Of a stretch of DNA of 64,000 bases, positions 39,241 to 51,600 are shown piece after piece; position 1 is the first letter of the stretch, and every line of letters begins with the position of its first letter. Made by a program: the position numbers and the translations under genes. The DNA is taken from the NCBI RefSeq assembly GCF_051020955.1, contig NW_027476723.1:62001-126000 (forward strand). Direction: 5' to 3'. A model generated the notes under the pieces. That model was not told the DNA's origin and did no database searches. It worked only from the letters and a program-made list of their open reading frames with translations. This DNA comes from Megalopta genalis (lineage: Eukaryota; Arthropoda; Insecta; Hymenoptera; Halictidae).

Positions 39241-39680
39241 ATGTATATCACAAGTATTTGAAGCTAAACCGTTTGATTCGCATGGATTTGAAGCTAAGCC
39301 TTCTACTTCGCATTGATTTGCAGCTAAATCATATGTAGCGCATGGATTTGAAGCTAAATCATATGTAGCGCATGGATTTGAAGCTAACTCGTTTGTTTCG
39401 CCAGCATTTGAATCTAAATCATGTATATCACAAGTATTTGAAGATAAACTATAAGTTTCGCATGGATTTGAAGCTAAGCCTTCTACTTCGCATTGATTTG
39501 CAGCTAAATCATATGTAGCGCATGGATTTGAAGCTAAATCATATGTAGCGCATGGATTTGAAGCTAACTCGTTTATTTCGCCAGCATTTGAATCTAAATC
39601 ATGTATATCACAAGTATTTGAAGATAAACTATAAGTTTCGCATGGTTTTGAAGCTAAGCCTTCTACTTCGCATTGATTTG
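39241..39680 (+). repeat. 180-bp hexamer HOR, about 2.4 copies
   Basis: Units at 39241-39420 and 39421-39600, then a partial third. Each contains two consecutive identical monomers with TCATATGTAGCGCATGG, a monomer type seen only here and in the downstream copy (43493-43932). Doubling of that monomer turns the pentamer into a hexamer. Confidence 0.9.
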
Positions 39681-40335
39681 AAGTTAAATCATGTGTTTCT
39701 CTTTGATTAGAAGCATACTTGTTTGTTTCGCATGCAGTTGAAGCTAATTCATGTTTATCACAAGTATCTGAATCTAAACCATCTGCTTCGCAAGACTATG
39801 AAGCTACGAAGATAAACCATGTGTTCCGCATGAATTTGAAACTAAATGATGTGTTTCGCATGGATTTGAAGCTAATTCTTTTGTTTCGCCTGCATTTGAA
39901 GATAAATCATGTATATCACAAGTATTTGAAGCTACACCGTTTGATTCGCATGGGTTTGAATCTAAGCCTCCTACGTCGCATGAATTTGAATCTAAATCAT
40001 GTGTTTCGCTTGGATTTGAAGCTAACTCGTTTGTTTCGCATGCAGTTAAAGCTAAATCATGTATATCACAAGTATTTGAAGCTAAACCGTTCGTTTCGCA
40101 TGGATTTGAATCTAAGCCTCCTACGTCGCATGAATTTGAATCTAAATCATGTGTTTCGCTTGGATTTGAAGCTAACTCGTTTGTTTCGCATGCAGTTGAA
40201 TCTAAATCATGTATATCACAAGTATTCGAAGCTAAACCATTTGTATCGCATGGATTTGAAGCTGAGCCTTCTAATGCGCAATGATTCGAAGCTAAATCAT
40301 GTGTTTTGCTTGGATTTGAAGCTAACGCGATTGTT

Positions 40336-40380
40336 TCGCATTCCTTCTACTTCGCATTGATTTGAAGTTTGGATTAGAAG
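40336..40380 (+). other. Irregular junction of truncated monomers
   Basis: The expected order is broken twice within 45 bases. CGCAT from a type 2 monomer runs straight into TCCTTCTACTTCGC of a type 5 monomer, and then TTTGAAG runs into TTTGGATTAGAAGC. Both look like small internal deletions. The same double junction is at 40996-41040 and 42256-42300, with GAATTCATTTG replacing GCATTGATTTG there. It marks copies of one ancestral rearrangement. Confidence 0.85.
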
Positions 40381-42390
40381 CTAACTCGATTGTTTCGCAA
40401 TGCAGTTTATGCTAAATCATGTATAAAACATGTATTTGAAGCTAAACCATTTATTTCGCATGTATTTGAAGCTAAGACTTATACTTGCATGAAATTGAAG
40501 CTAAATCATGTGTTTCGCTTGGATTTGAAGCTAACTCGTTAGTTTCGCATGCAGTTGAAGCTAAATCATGTATATCACAAGTATTTGTAGCTAAACCGTT
40601 CGTTTCGCATGGATTTGAATCTAAGCCTCCTACGTCGCATGAATTTGAATCTAAATCATGTGTTTCGCTTGGATTTGAAGCTGACTCGTTTGTTTCGCAT
40701 GCAGTTGAAGCTAAATCATGTATATCACAAGTATTCGAAGCGAAACCATTTGTATCGCATGGATTTGAAGCTAAGCCTCCTACTTCGCATGAATTTGAAT
40801 CTAAATCATGTGTTTCGCTTGCATTTGAAGCTAATTCGTTTGTTTCGCATGCAGTTGAAGCTAAATCATGTATATCACAAGTATTCGAAGCTAAACCATT
40901 TGTATCGCATGGATGTGAAGCTAAGCCTTCTAATGCGCAATGATTCGAAGCTAAATCATGTGTTTTGCTTGGATTTGAAGCTAACTCGATTGTTTCGCAT
41001 TCCTTCTACTTCGAATTCATTTGAAGTTTGGATTAGAAGCTAACTCGATTGTTTCGCAATGCACTTTATGCTAAATCATGTACAAAACATGTATTTGAAG
41101 CTAAACCATTTATTTCGCATGTATTTGAAGCTAAGACTTATACTTTGCATGAAATTGAAGCTAAATCATGTGTTTCGCTTGGATTTGAAGCTAACTCGTT
41201 AGTTTCGCATGCAGTTGAAGCTATATCGCTTATATTCGCAAGTATTTGAAGCCAAATCATTCGTTTCGCATAAATTTGAAACTAAGGCAACTACTTCGCA
41301 TTGATTTGAAGCTAAATCATGTGTTTCGCTTGGATTTGAAGCTAACTCGTTTGTTTCGCATGCAGTTGAAGCTAAATCATGTATATCACAAGTATTTGAA
41401 GCTAAACCATTCGTTTCGCATGGATTTGAATCTAAGCCTCCTACATCGCATGAATTTGAATCTAAATCATGTGTTTCGCTTGCATTTGAAGCTAATTCGT
41501 TTGTTTCGCATGCAGTTGAAGCTAAATTATGTATAAACAAGTATTTGAAGCTAAACCATTTGCATCGCAAGGATTTGAAGCTAAACCATGTGATTCGCAA
41601 GAATTTGAAGCTAAATCATGTGTTTCGCTTGGATTTGAAGCTAACTCGTTTGTTTCGCATGCAGTTAAAGCTAAATCATGTATATCACAAGTATTTGAAG
41701 CTATACCATTCGTTTTGCATGGATTTGAAGCTAAGCCTTCTACTTCGCATGAATTTGAATCTAAATCATGTGTATCGCTTGGTTTTGAAGCCTACTGGTT
41801 CGTTTCGCCTGCATTTGAAGCTAATTCATGTATATCACAAGTATTTGTAGCTAAACCATGTGTTTCGCAGGGATTTGAAGCTAAGCCTTCTACTTCGCAT
41901 TGATTTGAAGCTAAATCATGTGTTACGCCTGGATTTTAAGCTAACTTTCTTGTTTCGCCTGCATTTGAATCTATATCAGTTATATCGCAAGTATATGAAG
42001 CTAAATCAATTGTATCGCATGGATTTGATGCTAAGCCTTCTACTTCGCATTGATTTGAAGCTAAATCTTGTGTTTCTCTTGGATTTGAAGCTAACTCGTT
42101 TGTTTCGCATACAGCTCAAACTAAGTCATGTATATCACAAGTATGTAAAGCTAAACCATTTGTTTCGCATGGATATGAAGCTAAGCCTTCTAATGCACAA
42201 TGATTCGAAGCTAAATCATGTGTTTTGCTTGGATTTGAAGCTAACTCGATTGTTTCGCATTCCTTCTACTTCGAATTCATTTGAAGTTTGGATTAGAAGC
42301 TAACTCGATTGTTTCGCAATGCACTTTATGCTAAATCATGTACAAAACATGTATTTGAAGCTAAACCATTTATTTCGCATGTATTTGAAG

Positions 42391-44190
42391 CTAAATCATG
42401 TGTTTCTCTTTGATTTTAAGCAAACTTGTTTGTTTCGCATGCAGTTGAAGCTAAATCATGATTATCACAATATCTGAATCTAAAAGATCTGTTTCGCAAG
42501 ACTATGAAGCTATGAAGCTAAACCATGTATTTCGCATGAATTTGAAACTAAATGATGTGTTTCGCATGGATTTGAAGCTAACTCTTTTGTTTCGCCGGCA
42601 TATGAAGATAAATCATGTATATCACAAGTATTTGAAACTAAACCGTTTGATTCGCATGGATTTGAAGCTAAGTCTTCTACTTCGCATTGATTTGCAGCTA
42701 AATCATGTGTTTCGCTTGGTTTTGAAGCTATCTCCTTCGTTTCGCATGCAGTTGAAGCTAAATCATGTATATCACAAGTATTTTAAGCTAAACCATTTGT
42801 TTCTCATGTTTTTGATGCTAAGCCTTCCACTTCGCATTGATTTGAAGCTAACTCGATTGTTTCGCCTGCATATGAATCTATATCACTTATATCGCAATTA
42901 TCTGAAGATAAATCATTTGTTTCTCATATATTTGAAGATAAGCCTTGTACTTCGCATTGATTTGTAGCTAAATCATGAGTTTCGCTTGGATTTGAAGCCA
43001 ACTCGTTTGTATCGTTTGCAGTTAAAGCTAAATCATGTTCATCACAAGTATCTGAATATAAACCATCTGTGTCGCATGACTATTGAGCTAAACCATGTGT
43101 TTCGCATGAATTTGTAGCTAAATGATGTGTTTCGCATGGATATGAAGCTAACTCTTTTGTTTCGCCTGCATTTGAAGATAAATCATGTATGTCACAAGTA
43201 CTTGAAGCTCAACCGTTTGATTCGCATGGATTTGAAGCTAAGCCTTCTTCTTCGCATAGATTGGAAGTTAAGCCATGTGTTTCTCTTGGATTTGAAACTA
43301 ACTTGTTTGTTTCGCATGCAGTTGAAGTTAAATCCTGTTTATCACAAGTATCTGAATCTAACCCATCTGTTTCGCAAGAATATGAAGCTATGAAGCTAAA
43401 CCATGTGTTTCGCATGAATTTGAAGCTAAACGATGTGTTTAGCATGGATTTGAAGCTAACTCTTTTGTTTCGTCTGCATTTGAAGATAAATCATGTATAT
43501 CACAAGTATTTGAAGCTAAACCGTTTGATTCGCATGGATTTGAAGCTAAGCCTTCTACTTCGCATTGATTTGCAGCTAAATCATATGTAGCGCATGGATT
43601 TGAAGCTAAATCATATGTAGCGCATGGATTTGAAGCTAACTCGTTTGTTTCGCCAGCATTTGAATCTAAATCATGTATATCACAAGTATTTGAAGATAAA
43701 CCGTTTGATTCGCATGGATTTGAAGCTAAGCCTTCTACTTCGCATTGATTTGCAGCTAAATCATATGTAGCGCATGGATTTGAAGCTAAATCATATGTAG
43801 CGCATGGATTTGAAGCTAACTCGTTTGTTTCGCCAGCATTTGAATCTAAATCATGTATATCACAAGTATTTGAAGATAAACTATAAGTTTCGCATGGTTT
43901 TGAAGCTAAGCCTTCTACTTCGCATTGATTTGAAGTTAAATCATGTGTTTCTCTTTGATTAGAAGCATACTTGTTTGTTTCGCATGCAGTTGAAGCTAAT
44001 TCATGTTTATCACAAGTATCTGAATCTAAACCATCTGCTTCGCAAGACTATGAAGCTACGAAGATAAACCATGTGTTCCGCATGAATTTGAAACTAAATG
44101 ATGTGTTTCGCATGGATTTGAAGCTAATTCTTTTGTTTCGCCTGCATTTGAAGATAAATCATGTATATCACAAGTATTTGAAGCTAAACC
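42391..44190. repeat. 4252-bp duplication, partial second copy
   Basis: Matches 38139-39938 and then switches at about 44190 from zone II monomers (GCTACACCGTTTG expected) to zone III sequence with GGATTCGAAAGTAAGCC. One difference is AAACCGTTTGATTCGC near 43698, where the first copy has AAACTATAAGTTTCGC. Confidence 0.92.
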
Positions 44191-45119
44191 ATTTGTTTCG
44201 CATGGATTCGAAAGTAAGCCTTCTACTTCGCATTGAATTGGAGCTAAATCATGTGTTTCGCATGGATTTGAAGCCAACTCCTTTATTTCGCATGCAGTTG
44301 AAGCTAAATCATGTATATCACAAGTATTTGAAGCTAAACCATTTGTTTTACATGGATTCGAAAATGAGAGTTCTATTTCGCATTGATTTGATGCTGAATC
44401 ATGTGTTTCTCATGGATTTGAAGCTAACTCATTTGTTTCGCATGGATTTGAAGCTAACTCGCTTGTTTCGCATGCAGTTGAAGCAAAATCATGTATATCA
44501 CAAGTATTAGAAGCTAAACCATTTGATTCGCATGGATTTGAAGCTAAGCCTTCTACTTCGCATTGATTGGAAGCTTAATCATGTATTTCGCTTCGATTTG
44601 AAGCTAAATCATGTGTTTCGTATGGACTTAATGCTGACACGTTTGTTTCGCATGCAGTTGAACCTAAATCGTGTATATCACAAGTATTTGAAGCTAAACC
44701 ATTTGTTTCGCATGGTTTCGAATGTAACCCTTCTACCTCGTATTGATTTTAAGCTAAATCATGGGTTTCTCATGGATTTAAAGCTAACTCGTTTGTTTCG
44801 CATGGATTTAAAGCTAATTCGTTTGTCTCGCCTGCATTTGAAGCTAAATCATGTTTATCAAAAATATTTGAAGCTAAACCATTTGTTTCGCATGGATTTG
44901 AAGTTAAGCCTTCGACTTCGCATTGATTTGTAGCTAAATCATGTGTTCCGCCTGGATTTCAAGATAACTCGATTGTTTCGCATGCAGTTGAAGCAAAATC
45001 ATGTATATCACAAGTATTTGGAGCTAAACCATTTGATTCGCATGGATTTGATGCTAAGCCTTCTAGTTCGCATTGATTTCAATCTAAATCATGTGTTTCG
45101 CATGGATTTGAAGCTAAGC
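44174..45119. repeat. Block copy, matches 52884-53829
   Basis: Constant offset of 8710 bp in the parts compared, with identical diagnostic monomers such as GGAAGCTTAATC near 44571 and 53281. Related versions lie at 50515-51090, 56690-57265 and 60720-61295, so at least five copies of this segment exist in zone III. Confidence 0.88.
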
Positions 45120-46463
45120 CTTCTACTTCGCAATGATTTGAAGCTAAATCATGTGTTTCGCTTGGATTTGAAGCTAACTTGTTTGATGTTTCATACAGGT
45201 GACGCCAAATCGTGTGTAAAAAAAGTATTTAAAGCTAAATCATGCGTTTCGCATGGATTTGAAGCTAAGCATTCTACTTCTCTTGATTTTGAATCTAAAT
45301 CACGTGTTTCGCTTGGATTTGAAGCTAAGCCTTCTACTTCGCTTGATTTTGAAGCTAAATCATGTGTTTCGCTTGGATTTGAATCTAACTCGTTTGTTTC
45401 GTATGCAGTTGAAGCTAAATCATGTTTATCACAAGTATCTGTATCTAAACCATCTGCTTCCCATGAATATTAAGCTAAACCATGTGTTTCGCATGAATTT
45501 GAAGCTAAGTCATTTGTTTCGCATGGATTTGAAGCTATATCACTTATATTCGCAAGTATTTGAAGCTAAACCATTCGCTTCGCATGGATTTGAAGATAAG
45601 CCTACAACTTCGCATTGATTTGTAGCTAAATTATGTGTTTCGCTTGGATTTGAAATCAGCTCGTTTGTTTCTCAGGCAGTTGTAGCTAAATCATGTATAT
45701 CACAAGTATTTGAAGCTAAACTATTTGTTTCGCATGGATTCGAAAATCAGCCTTCTATTTCGCATGGATTTGAAGTTAAATCATGTATATCACAAGTATT
45801 TGAAGCTAAACCATTTGTTTCGCATGGATTCGAAAATCAGCCTTCTATTTCGCATTGATTTGAAGCTAAATCATGTGTTTCGCATGGATTTAAAGCTAAC
45901 ACGATTGTTGCGCATGCAGTTGAAGCTAAATCATGAATATCACAAGTATTTGAAGATAATCCATTTGATTCGCATGGATTTGAAGCTAAGCCTTCTCCTT
46001 CGCACTTATTTGAAGCTAAATCATGTCTTACGCTTGGATTTGAAGCTCTCTCCTTTGTTTCTCCTGCATTTGAAGCTATATCACTTATATCGCAAGTATT
46101 TGAAGCTAAAACATTTGTGTCGCATGGATTTGATTCTAAGCCTTCTACTTCGCTTTGATTTGGAGCTAAATCGTGAGTTTCGCAAGGATTTAAAGTTCAC
46201 ACGTTTGTTTCGCATGCAGTTGAAGCTAAATCATGAATATCACAAGTATTTGAAGATAATCCATTTGATTCGCATGGATTTGAAGCTAAGCCTCCTATTT
46301 CGCACTGATTCGAAGCTAAATCATGCGTTTCGCATGAAATTGAAACTATCTCGTTTGCCTCGCATTGATTCGAAGCTAACTCGTTTGTTTCGCCTGCATT
46401 TGAAGCTATATCACTTATATTCGCAAGTATTTGACGGTCAATCATTCGTTTCGCATGAATTTG
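45120..46463. repeat. Zone III monomers with one highly divergent pair
   Basis: Contains the most diverged monomer pair I noticed (about 45180-45231). The rest is ordinary, with two tandem GAAAATCAGCC monomers near 45730 and 45830 and a segment (about 45978-46430) that resembles 49850-50270. No gene is visible. Confidence 0.82.
45180..45231 (+). other. Most divergent monomer pair in the window
   Basis: Reads GTTTGATGTTTCATACAGGT, then GACGCCAAATCGTGTGTA and a run of seven A. The two units are about 32 and 29 bp and deviate at many normally fixed positions. CAGGTGA resembles a splice-donor-like sequence, but nothing else supports an exon end. The block copy at 53829 skips from 45119 to 45270, so this pair is single-copy in the window. 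Confidence 0.6.
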
Positions 46464-48650
46464 AAGCTAAGCCTTCTACTTCGCTTTGATTTGAAACTAA
46501 ATCATGTGTTCTCTTGGATTTGAAGCTAACTCATTGTTTCGCATGCAGTTGAAGCTGAATCATGTTTATCACATGTATTGGAAGCAAAACCATTTGATTC
46601 GCATGAATTTGAAACTAAATTATGTGGTTCACATGAATTGAAGCTGACTCGTTTGTTTCGCATGCATTTGAAGCTATATCACTTATAACGCAAGTATTTG
46701 AAGCTAAATCATTTGTGTCGCATGGATTTGAAGCTAAGCCTCCTACTTCGTATTGATTTGAAGCTAAATCATGTATTCGCTTGGATTTGTAGCCAACTCG
46801 TTTGTTTCGCCTGCAGTTGAAGTTAAATCATGTATATCACAATTATTTGAAGCTGAACCATTTGTTTCGCATGGATTTGAAGCTAAGCTTTCTACTTCGC
46901 ATTCATTTGATGCTAAATCACGTGTTTCGCATTGATTTGAAGATAACTCGTTTGTTTCGCCTGCATTTGAACCAATATCACTTATATTCGCCAGTATTTG
47001 AAGATAAATCATCCGTTTCGCATGGATTTGAAGCTAAGCCTCCTACTTCGTATTGATTTGAAGCTAAATCATGTATTCGCTTGGATTAGAAGCCAACTCG
47101 TTTGTTTCGCCTGCATTTGATTCTAAATCATGTATTTTACAAGTATTTGAACCTAAACCATTTGTTTCTCATGTATTTGAAGCTAAGCCTTCTACTTCGC
47201 ATTGATTTGAAGCTAAATGATGTGTTTCGTATGGATTTGAAGATAACTCGTTTATTTAGCATGCAGTTAAAGTTAAATCATGTATAAAACAAGAATTTGA
47301 AGCTAAACCATCTGTTTCGCGTGGAATTGAAGCTAAGCCTTCCACTTCGAATTGATTTGAAGCTAAATCATGTGTTTCGCTTGGATTTGTAGTTAACACG
47401 TTTGTTTCACATACAGTTGAAGCTCAATCATGTATATCACAAGTATTTGAAGCTGAACAATTTGTTTCGCATGAATATTATGTTAAACCATGTGCTTCGC
47501 ATGAATATGATTCTAAACGATGTGTTTCGCATGAATTTAAAGTTAAATCATTTATATCAAAATTATTTGAAACTAAACCATTTGTTTCTCATGGTTTCGA
47601 AGATAAACCTTCTACTTCGCATGAATTTGAAGCTAAATCATATGTTTCGCTTGGATTTGAAAGTAACATGTCTGTTTCACATGCAGTTGAAGCTCAATCA
47701 TGTATATCACAAGTATTTGAAGCTGAACAGTTTGTTTCGCATGAATATTAAGTTAAACCATGTGTTTCGCATGAGTATTAAGCTAAACCATGTGTTTGGA
47801 ATGAATTTGAAGCTAAATCATGTGTTTCGCATGGATTTGAAGCTAACTCGTTTGTTTCGCATGCAGTTGAAGCTAAATCATGTATATAACAAGTATTTGA
47901 AGCTAATTCATTTTTTAGCATGGATTTGATGCTAATGCTTCTACTTCGCATTGATTTGAAGCTAAATCATGTGTTTCGCTTGGATTTGAAGCTAACTTGT
48001 TTGTTTCGCATGCAGTTGGAGCTAAATCATGTATATCACAAGTATTTGAAGATAATCCATTTGTTTTGCAAGGATTCGAAAATCAGCCTTCTATTTCGCA
48101 TTGATTTGAAGCTAAATCATGAGTTTCGCATGTATTTGAAGCTAACTCGTTTGTTTCGCATGGATTTGAAGCTAACTCATTTGTTTCGCATGCAGTTCAA
48201 GCAAATTCATTTATCACAAGTATTTGAAGCTAAACCATTTGTTTCGCATGGATTCGAAAATCAGCCTTCTATTTCGCATGGATTTGGAGCTAAATCATGC
48301 GCTTCGAATGGAATTGAAGCTATCTCGTTTGTTTCGCATGGATTTGAAGCTAACTCGTCTGTTTCGCCTGCATTTGAAGCTAAATCATGTATATCGCAAG
48401 TAATTGAAGCTAAACCATTTGTCTCGCATTGGTTTTGAAGCTAAGCCTTCTATTTCGCATTGATTTGAAGCCAAAGCATGTGTTTCTCATGGATTTGAAG
48501 CTAACTCGTTTCTATCGCATGGATTTAAAGCTCACTCGTTTGTTTCGCATGCTGAAGAAGCTAAATCCAGTATATCACAAGTATTTGAAGCTAAACCATT
48601 TGTTTCGTATGGATTCGAAGGTAACCCTTCTACCTCGTAGTGATTTTAAG
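46464..48650. repeat. Block copy, matches 53881-56067
   Basis: Constant 7417-bp offset (landmarks 46802/54219, 47102/54519, 47402/54819, 47920/55337). The left part (46500-46800) is rich in small deletions, such as TGTGTTCTCTTGG, AACTCATTGTTTCG and CATGAATTGAAGC, that shift frame. The copy at 53.9 kb carries the same deletions, so they are old, not sequencing noise. The right part includes ATATGATTCTAAACG and TTTGGAATG variants found nowhere in zones I or II that I noticed. Confidence 0.9.
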
Positions 48651-51600
48651 CTAAATCATGAGTTTCGCATGTATTTGAAGCTAACTCGTTTGTTTCGCAT
48701 GGATTTGAAGCTAACTCATTTGTTTCGCATGCAGTTCAAGCAAATTCATTTATCACAAGTATTTGAAGCTAAACCATTTGTTTCGCATGGATTCGAAAAT
48801 CAGCCTTCTATTTCGCATGGATTTGGAGCTCATTCGTTTGTTTCGCCTGCATTTGAAGCAATATCACTTAGCTAAACCATTTGTTTCTAATGTATTTCAA
48901 GCTAAGCCTTCCACTTCGAACTGATTTGAAACTAAGTAATGTGTTTCGCTTGGATTTCTTGCTAAAGCGTTTGTTTCGAGTGCAGTTGAAGCAACATCAT
49001 GTATATCACAATTATTTGAGGGCTAAGCCATTTGTATCTCATGTTTTCGAAGCTAAGCCGTCTACTTCGCATTGATTTGAAGCTAAGTCATGTGTTTCTC
49101 ATGGATTTGAAGCTAACACGTTTCTATCGCATGGATTTAAAGCTAACTCGTTTGTTTCGCCTGCATTTGAAGCTAAATCATGTATATCACAAATATTTGA
49201 AGTTAAACCATTTGTTTCGCATGGATTCGAAAGTAAGCCTTCTACTTCGCATTGAATTGGAGCTAAATCATGTGTTTCGCATGGATTTGAAGCCAACTCC
49301 TTTATTTCGCATGCAGTTGAAGCTAAATCATGTATATCACAAGTATTTGAAGCTAAACCATTTGTTTTACATGGATTCGAAAATCAGAGTTCTATTTCGC
49401 ATTGATTTGTAGCCAAAGCATGTGTTTCTCATGGATTTGAAGCTAACTCGTTTCTATCGCATGGATTTAAAGCTCACTCGTTTGTTTCGCATGCTGAAGA
49501 AGGTAAATCTAGTATATCACAAGTATTTGAAGCTAAACCATTTGTTTCGTATGGATTCGAAGGTAACCCTTCTACCTCGTAGTGATTTTAAGCTAAATCA
49601 TGGGTTTCTGATGGATTTAAAGCTAACTCGTTTGTTTCGCATGCAGATGAAGCTAAATTATGTATACCACAACTATTTGAAGGTAAACCATTTGATTCCC
49701 ATGGACTTGGAGCTAAGCCTACTACTTCGCATTGAGTTGAAGCTAAATCATGTGTTTCGCTTGGATTTGAAGCTAACTCGTTTGTTTCGCATGCAGTTGA
49801 AGCTCAATCATGTATCTCACAAGTATTTGAAGCTAAACCATTTGTTTCGCATGGATTTGAAGCTAAGCCTTCTCCTTCGCATTGATTTGAAGCTAAATCA
49901 TGTCTTACGCTTAGATTTGAAGCTCTCTCCTTTGTTTCTCCTGCATTTGAAGCTATATCACTTATATCGCAAGTATTTGAAGCTAAATCATTTGTGTCGT
50001 ATGGATTTGATTCTAAGCCTTCTACTTCGCTTTGATTTGGAGCTAAATCGTGAGTTTCGCAAGGATTTAAAGCTCACACGTTTGTTTCGCATGCAGTTGA
50101 AGCTAAATCATGAATATCACAAGTATTTGAAGATAATCCATTTGATTCGCATGGATTTGAAGCTAAGCCTCCTATTTCGCACTGATTCGAAGCTAAATCA
50201 TGCGTTTCGCATGAAATTGAAACCATCTCGTTTTTTTCGCATTAATTTGAAGCTAACTCGTTTGTTTCGTCTGCATTTGAAGCTAAATCATGTATATCGC
50301 TAATATTTGAAGCTAATCCATTTGTTTGCATGGATTCGAAGATAAACCTTCTACTTCGCATTGATTTGGAGCTAAATCATGTGTTTCACATGGATTTAAA
50401 CATAACACGATTGTTTCGCATGCAGTTGAAGCTAAATCATGTATATCACAAGTATTTGATGCTAAAGCATTTGTTTCGCATAGATTCGTAAATCAGTCTT
50501 CTATTTAGCAATGATTTGATGCTGAATCATGTGTTTCTCATGGATTTGAAGCTAACTCATTTGTTTCGCATGGATTTGAAGCTAACTCGCTTGTTTTGCA
50601 TGCAGTTGAAGCAAAATCATGTATATCACAAGTATTAGAAGCTAAACCATTTGATTCGCATGGATTTGAAGCTAAGCCTTCTACTTCGCATTGATTGGAA
50701 GCTTAGTCATGTATTTCGCTTCGATTTGAAGCTAAATCATGTGTTTCGTATGGACTTAATGCTGACACGTTTGTTTCGCATGCAGTTGAACCTAAATCGT
50801 GTATATCACAAGTATTTGAAGCTAAACCATTTGTTTCGCATGGATTCGAAAGTAACCCTTCTACCTCGTATTGATTTTAAGCTAAATCATGGGTTTCTCA
50901 TGGATTTAAAGCTAACTGGTTTGTTTCGCATGGATTTAAATCTAACTCGTTTGTCTCGCCTGCATTTGAAGCTAAATCATGTTTATCACAAATATTTGGA
51001 GCTAAACCGTTTGTTTTGCATGGATTTGAAGTTAAGCCTTCGACTTCGCATTGATTTGTAGCTAAATCATGTGTTCCGCCTGGATTTCAAGATAACTCGA
51101 TTGTTTCGCATTCAGTTGAAGCTCAATCATGTATATCTCAAGTATTTGAAGCTAAACCATTTGTTTCGCATTGGTTTTGAAGCTAAGCCTTCTATTTCGC
51201 ATTGATTTGAAGCTAAATCATGAGTTTCGTATGGATTTGAAGCTAACTCGTTTGTTTCGCATGGATTTAAAGCTAACACGTTTGTTTCGCATGCAGTTGA
51301 AGCTAAATCATGTATATCACAAGTATTTGAAGCTAAACCATTTGTTTCGCCTGGATTTGAAGCTAAGACTTCTACTTCGCATGAAATTGAAGCTAAATCA
51401 TGTGTTTCGCATGGATTCGAAAATCAGCCTCCTATTTCGCATGGATTTGGAGCTAAATCATGCGCTTCGAATGGAATTGAAGCTATCTCGTTTGTTTCGC
51501 ATGGATTTGAAGCTAACTCGTCTGTTTCGCCTGCATTTGAAGCTAAATCATGTATATCGCAAGTAATTGAAGCTAAACCATTTGTCTCGCATTGGTTTTG

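Larger units (their letters stand above)
38139..42390. repeat. 4252-bp duplication, full copy
   Basis: Landmarks 38206/42458, 38937/43189 and 39719/43971 give a constant 4252-bp offset (141 x 30 + 22). It contains the 38-bp monomer tag at 38251 and 39129, the 180-bp hexamers at 39241-39680, and two of the irregular junction marks (40336 and 40996). A third junction mark at 42256 lies just before the second copy. Confidence 0.92.

Noticed and set aside
45190..45202. Splice donor (CAGGTGA) marking an exon end
   Set aside because: A short chance match with no open frame of non-repeat character upstream and no matching acceptor or branch region.
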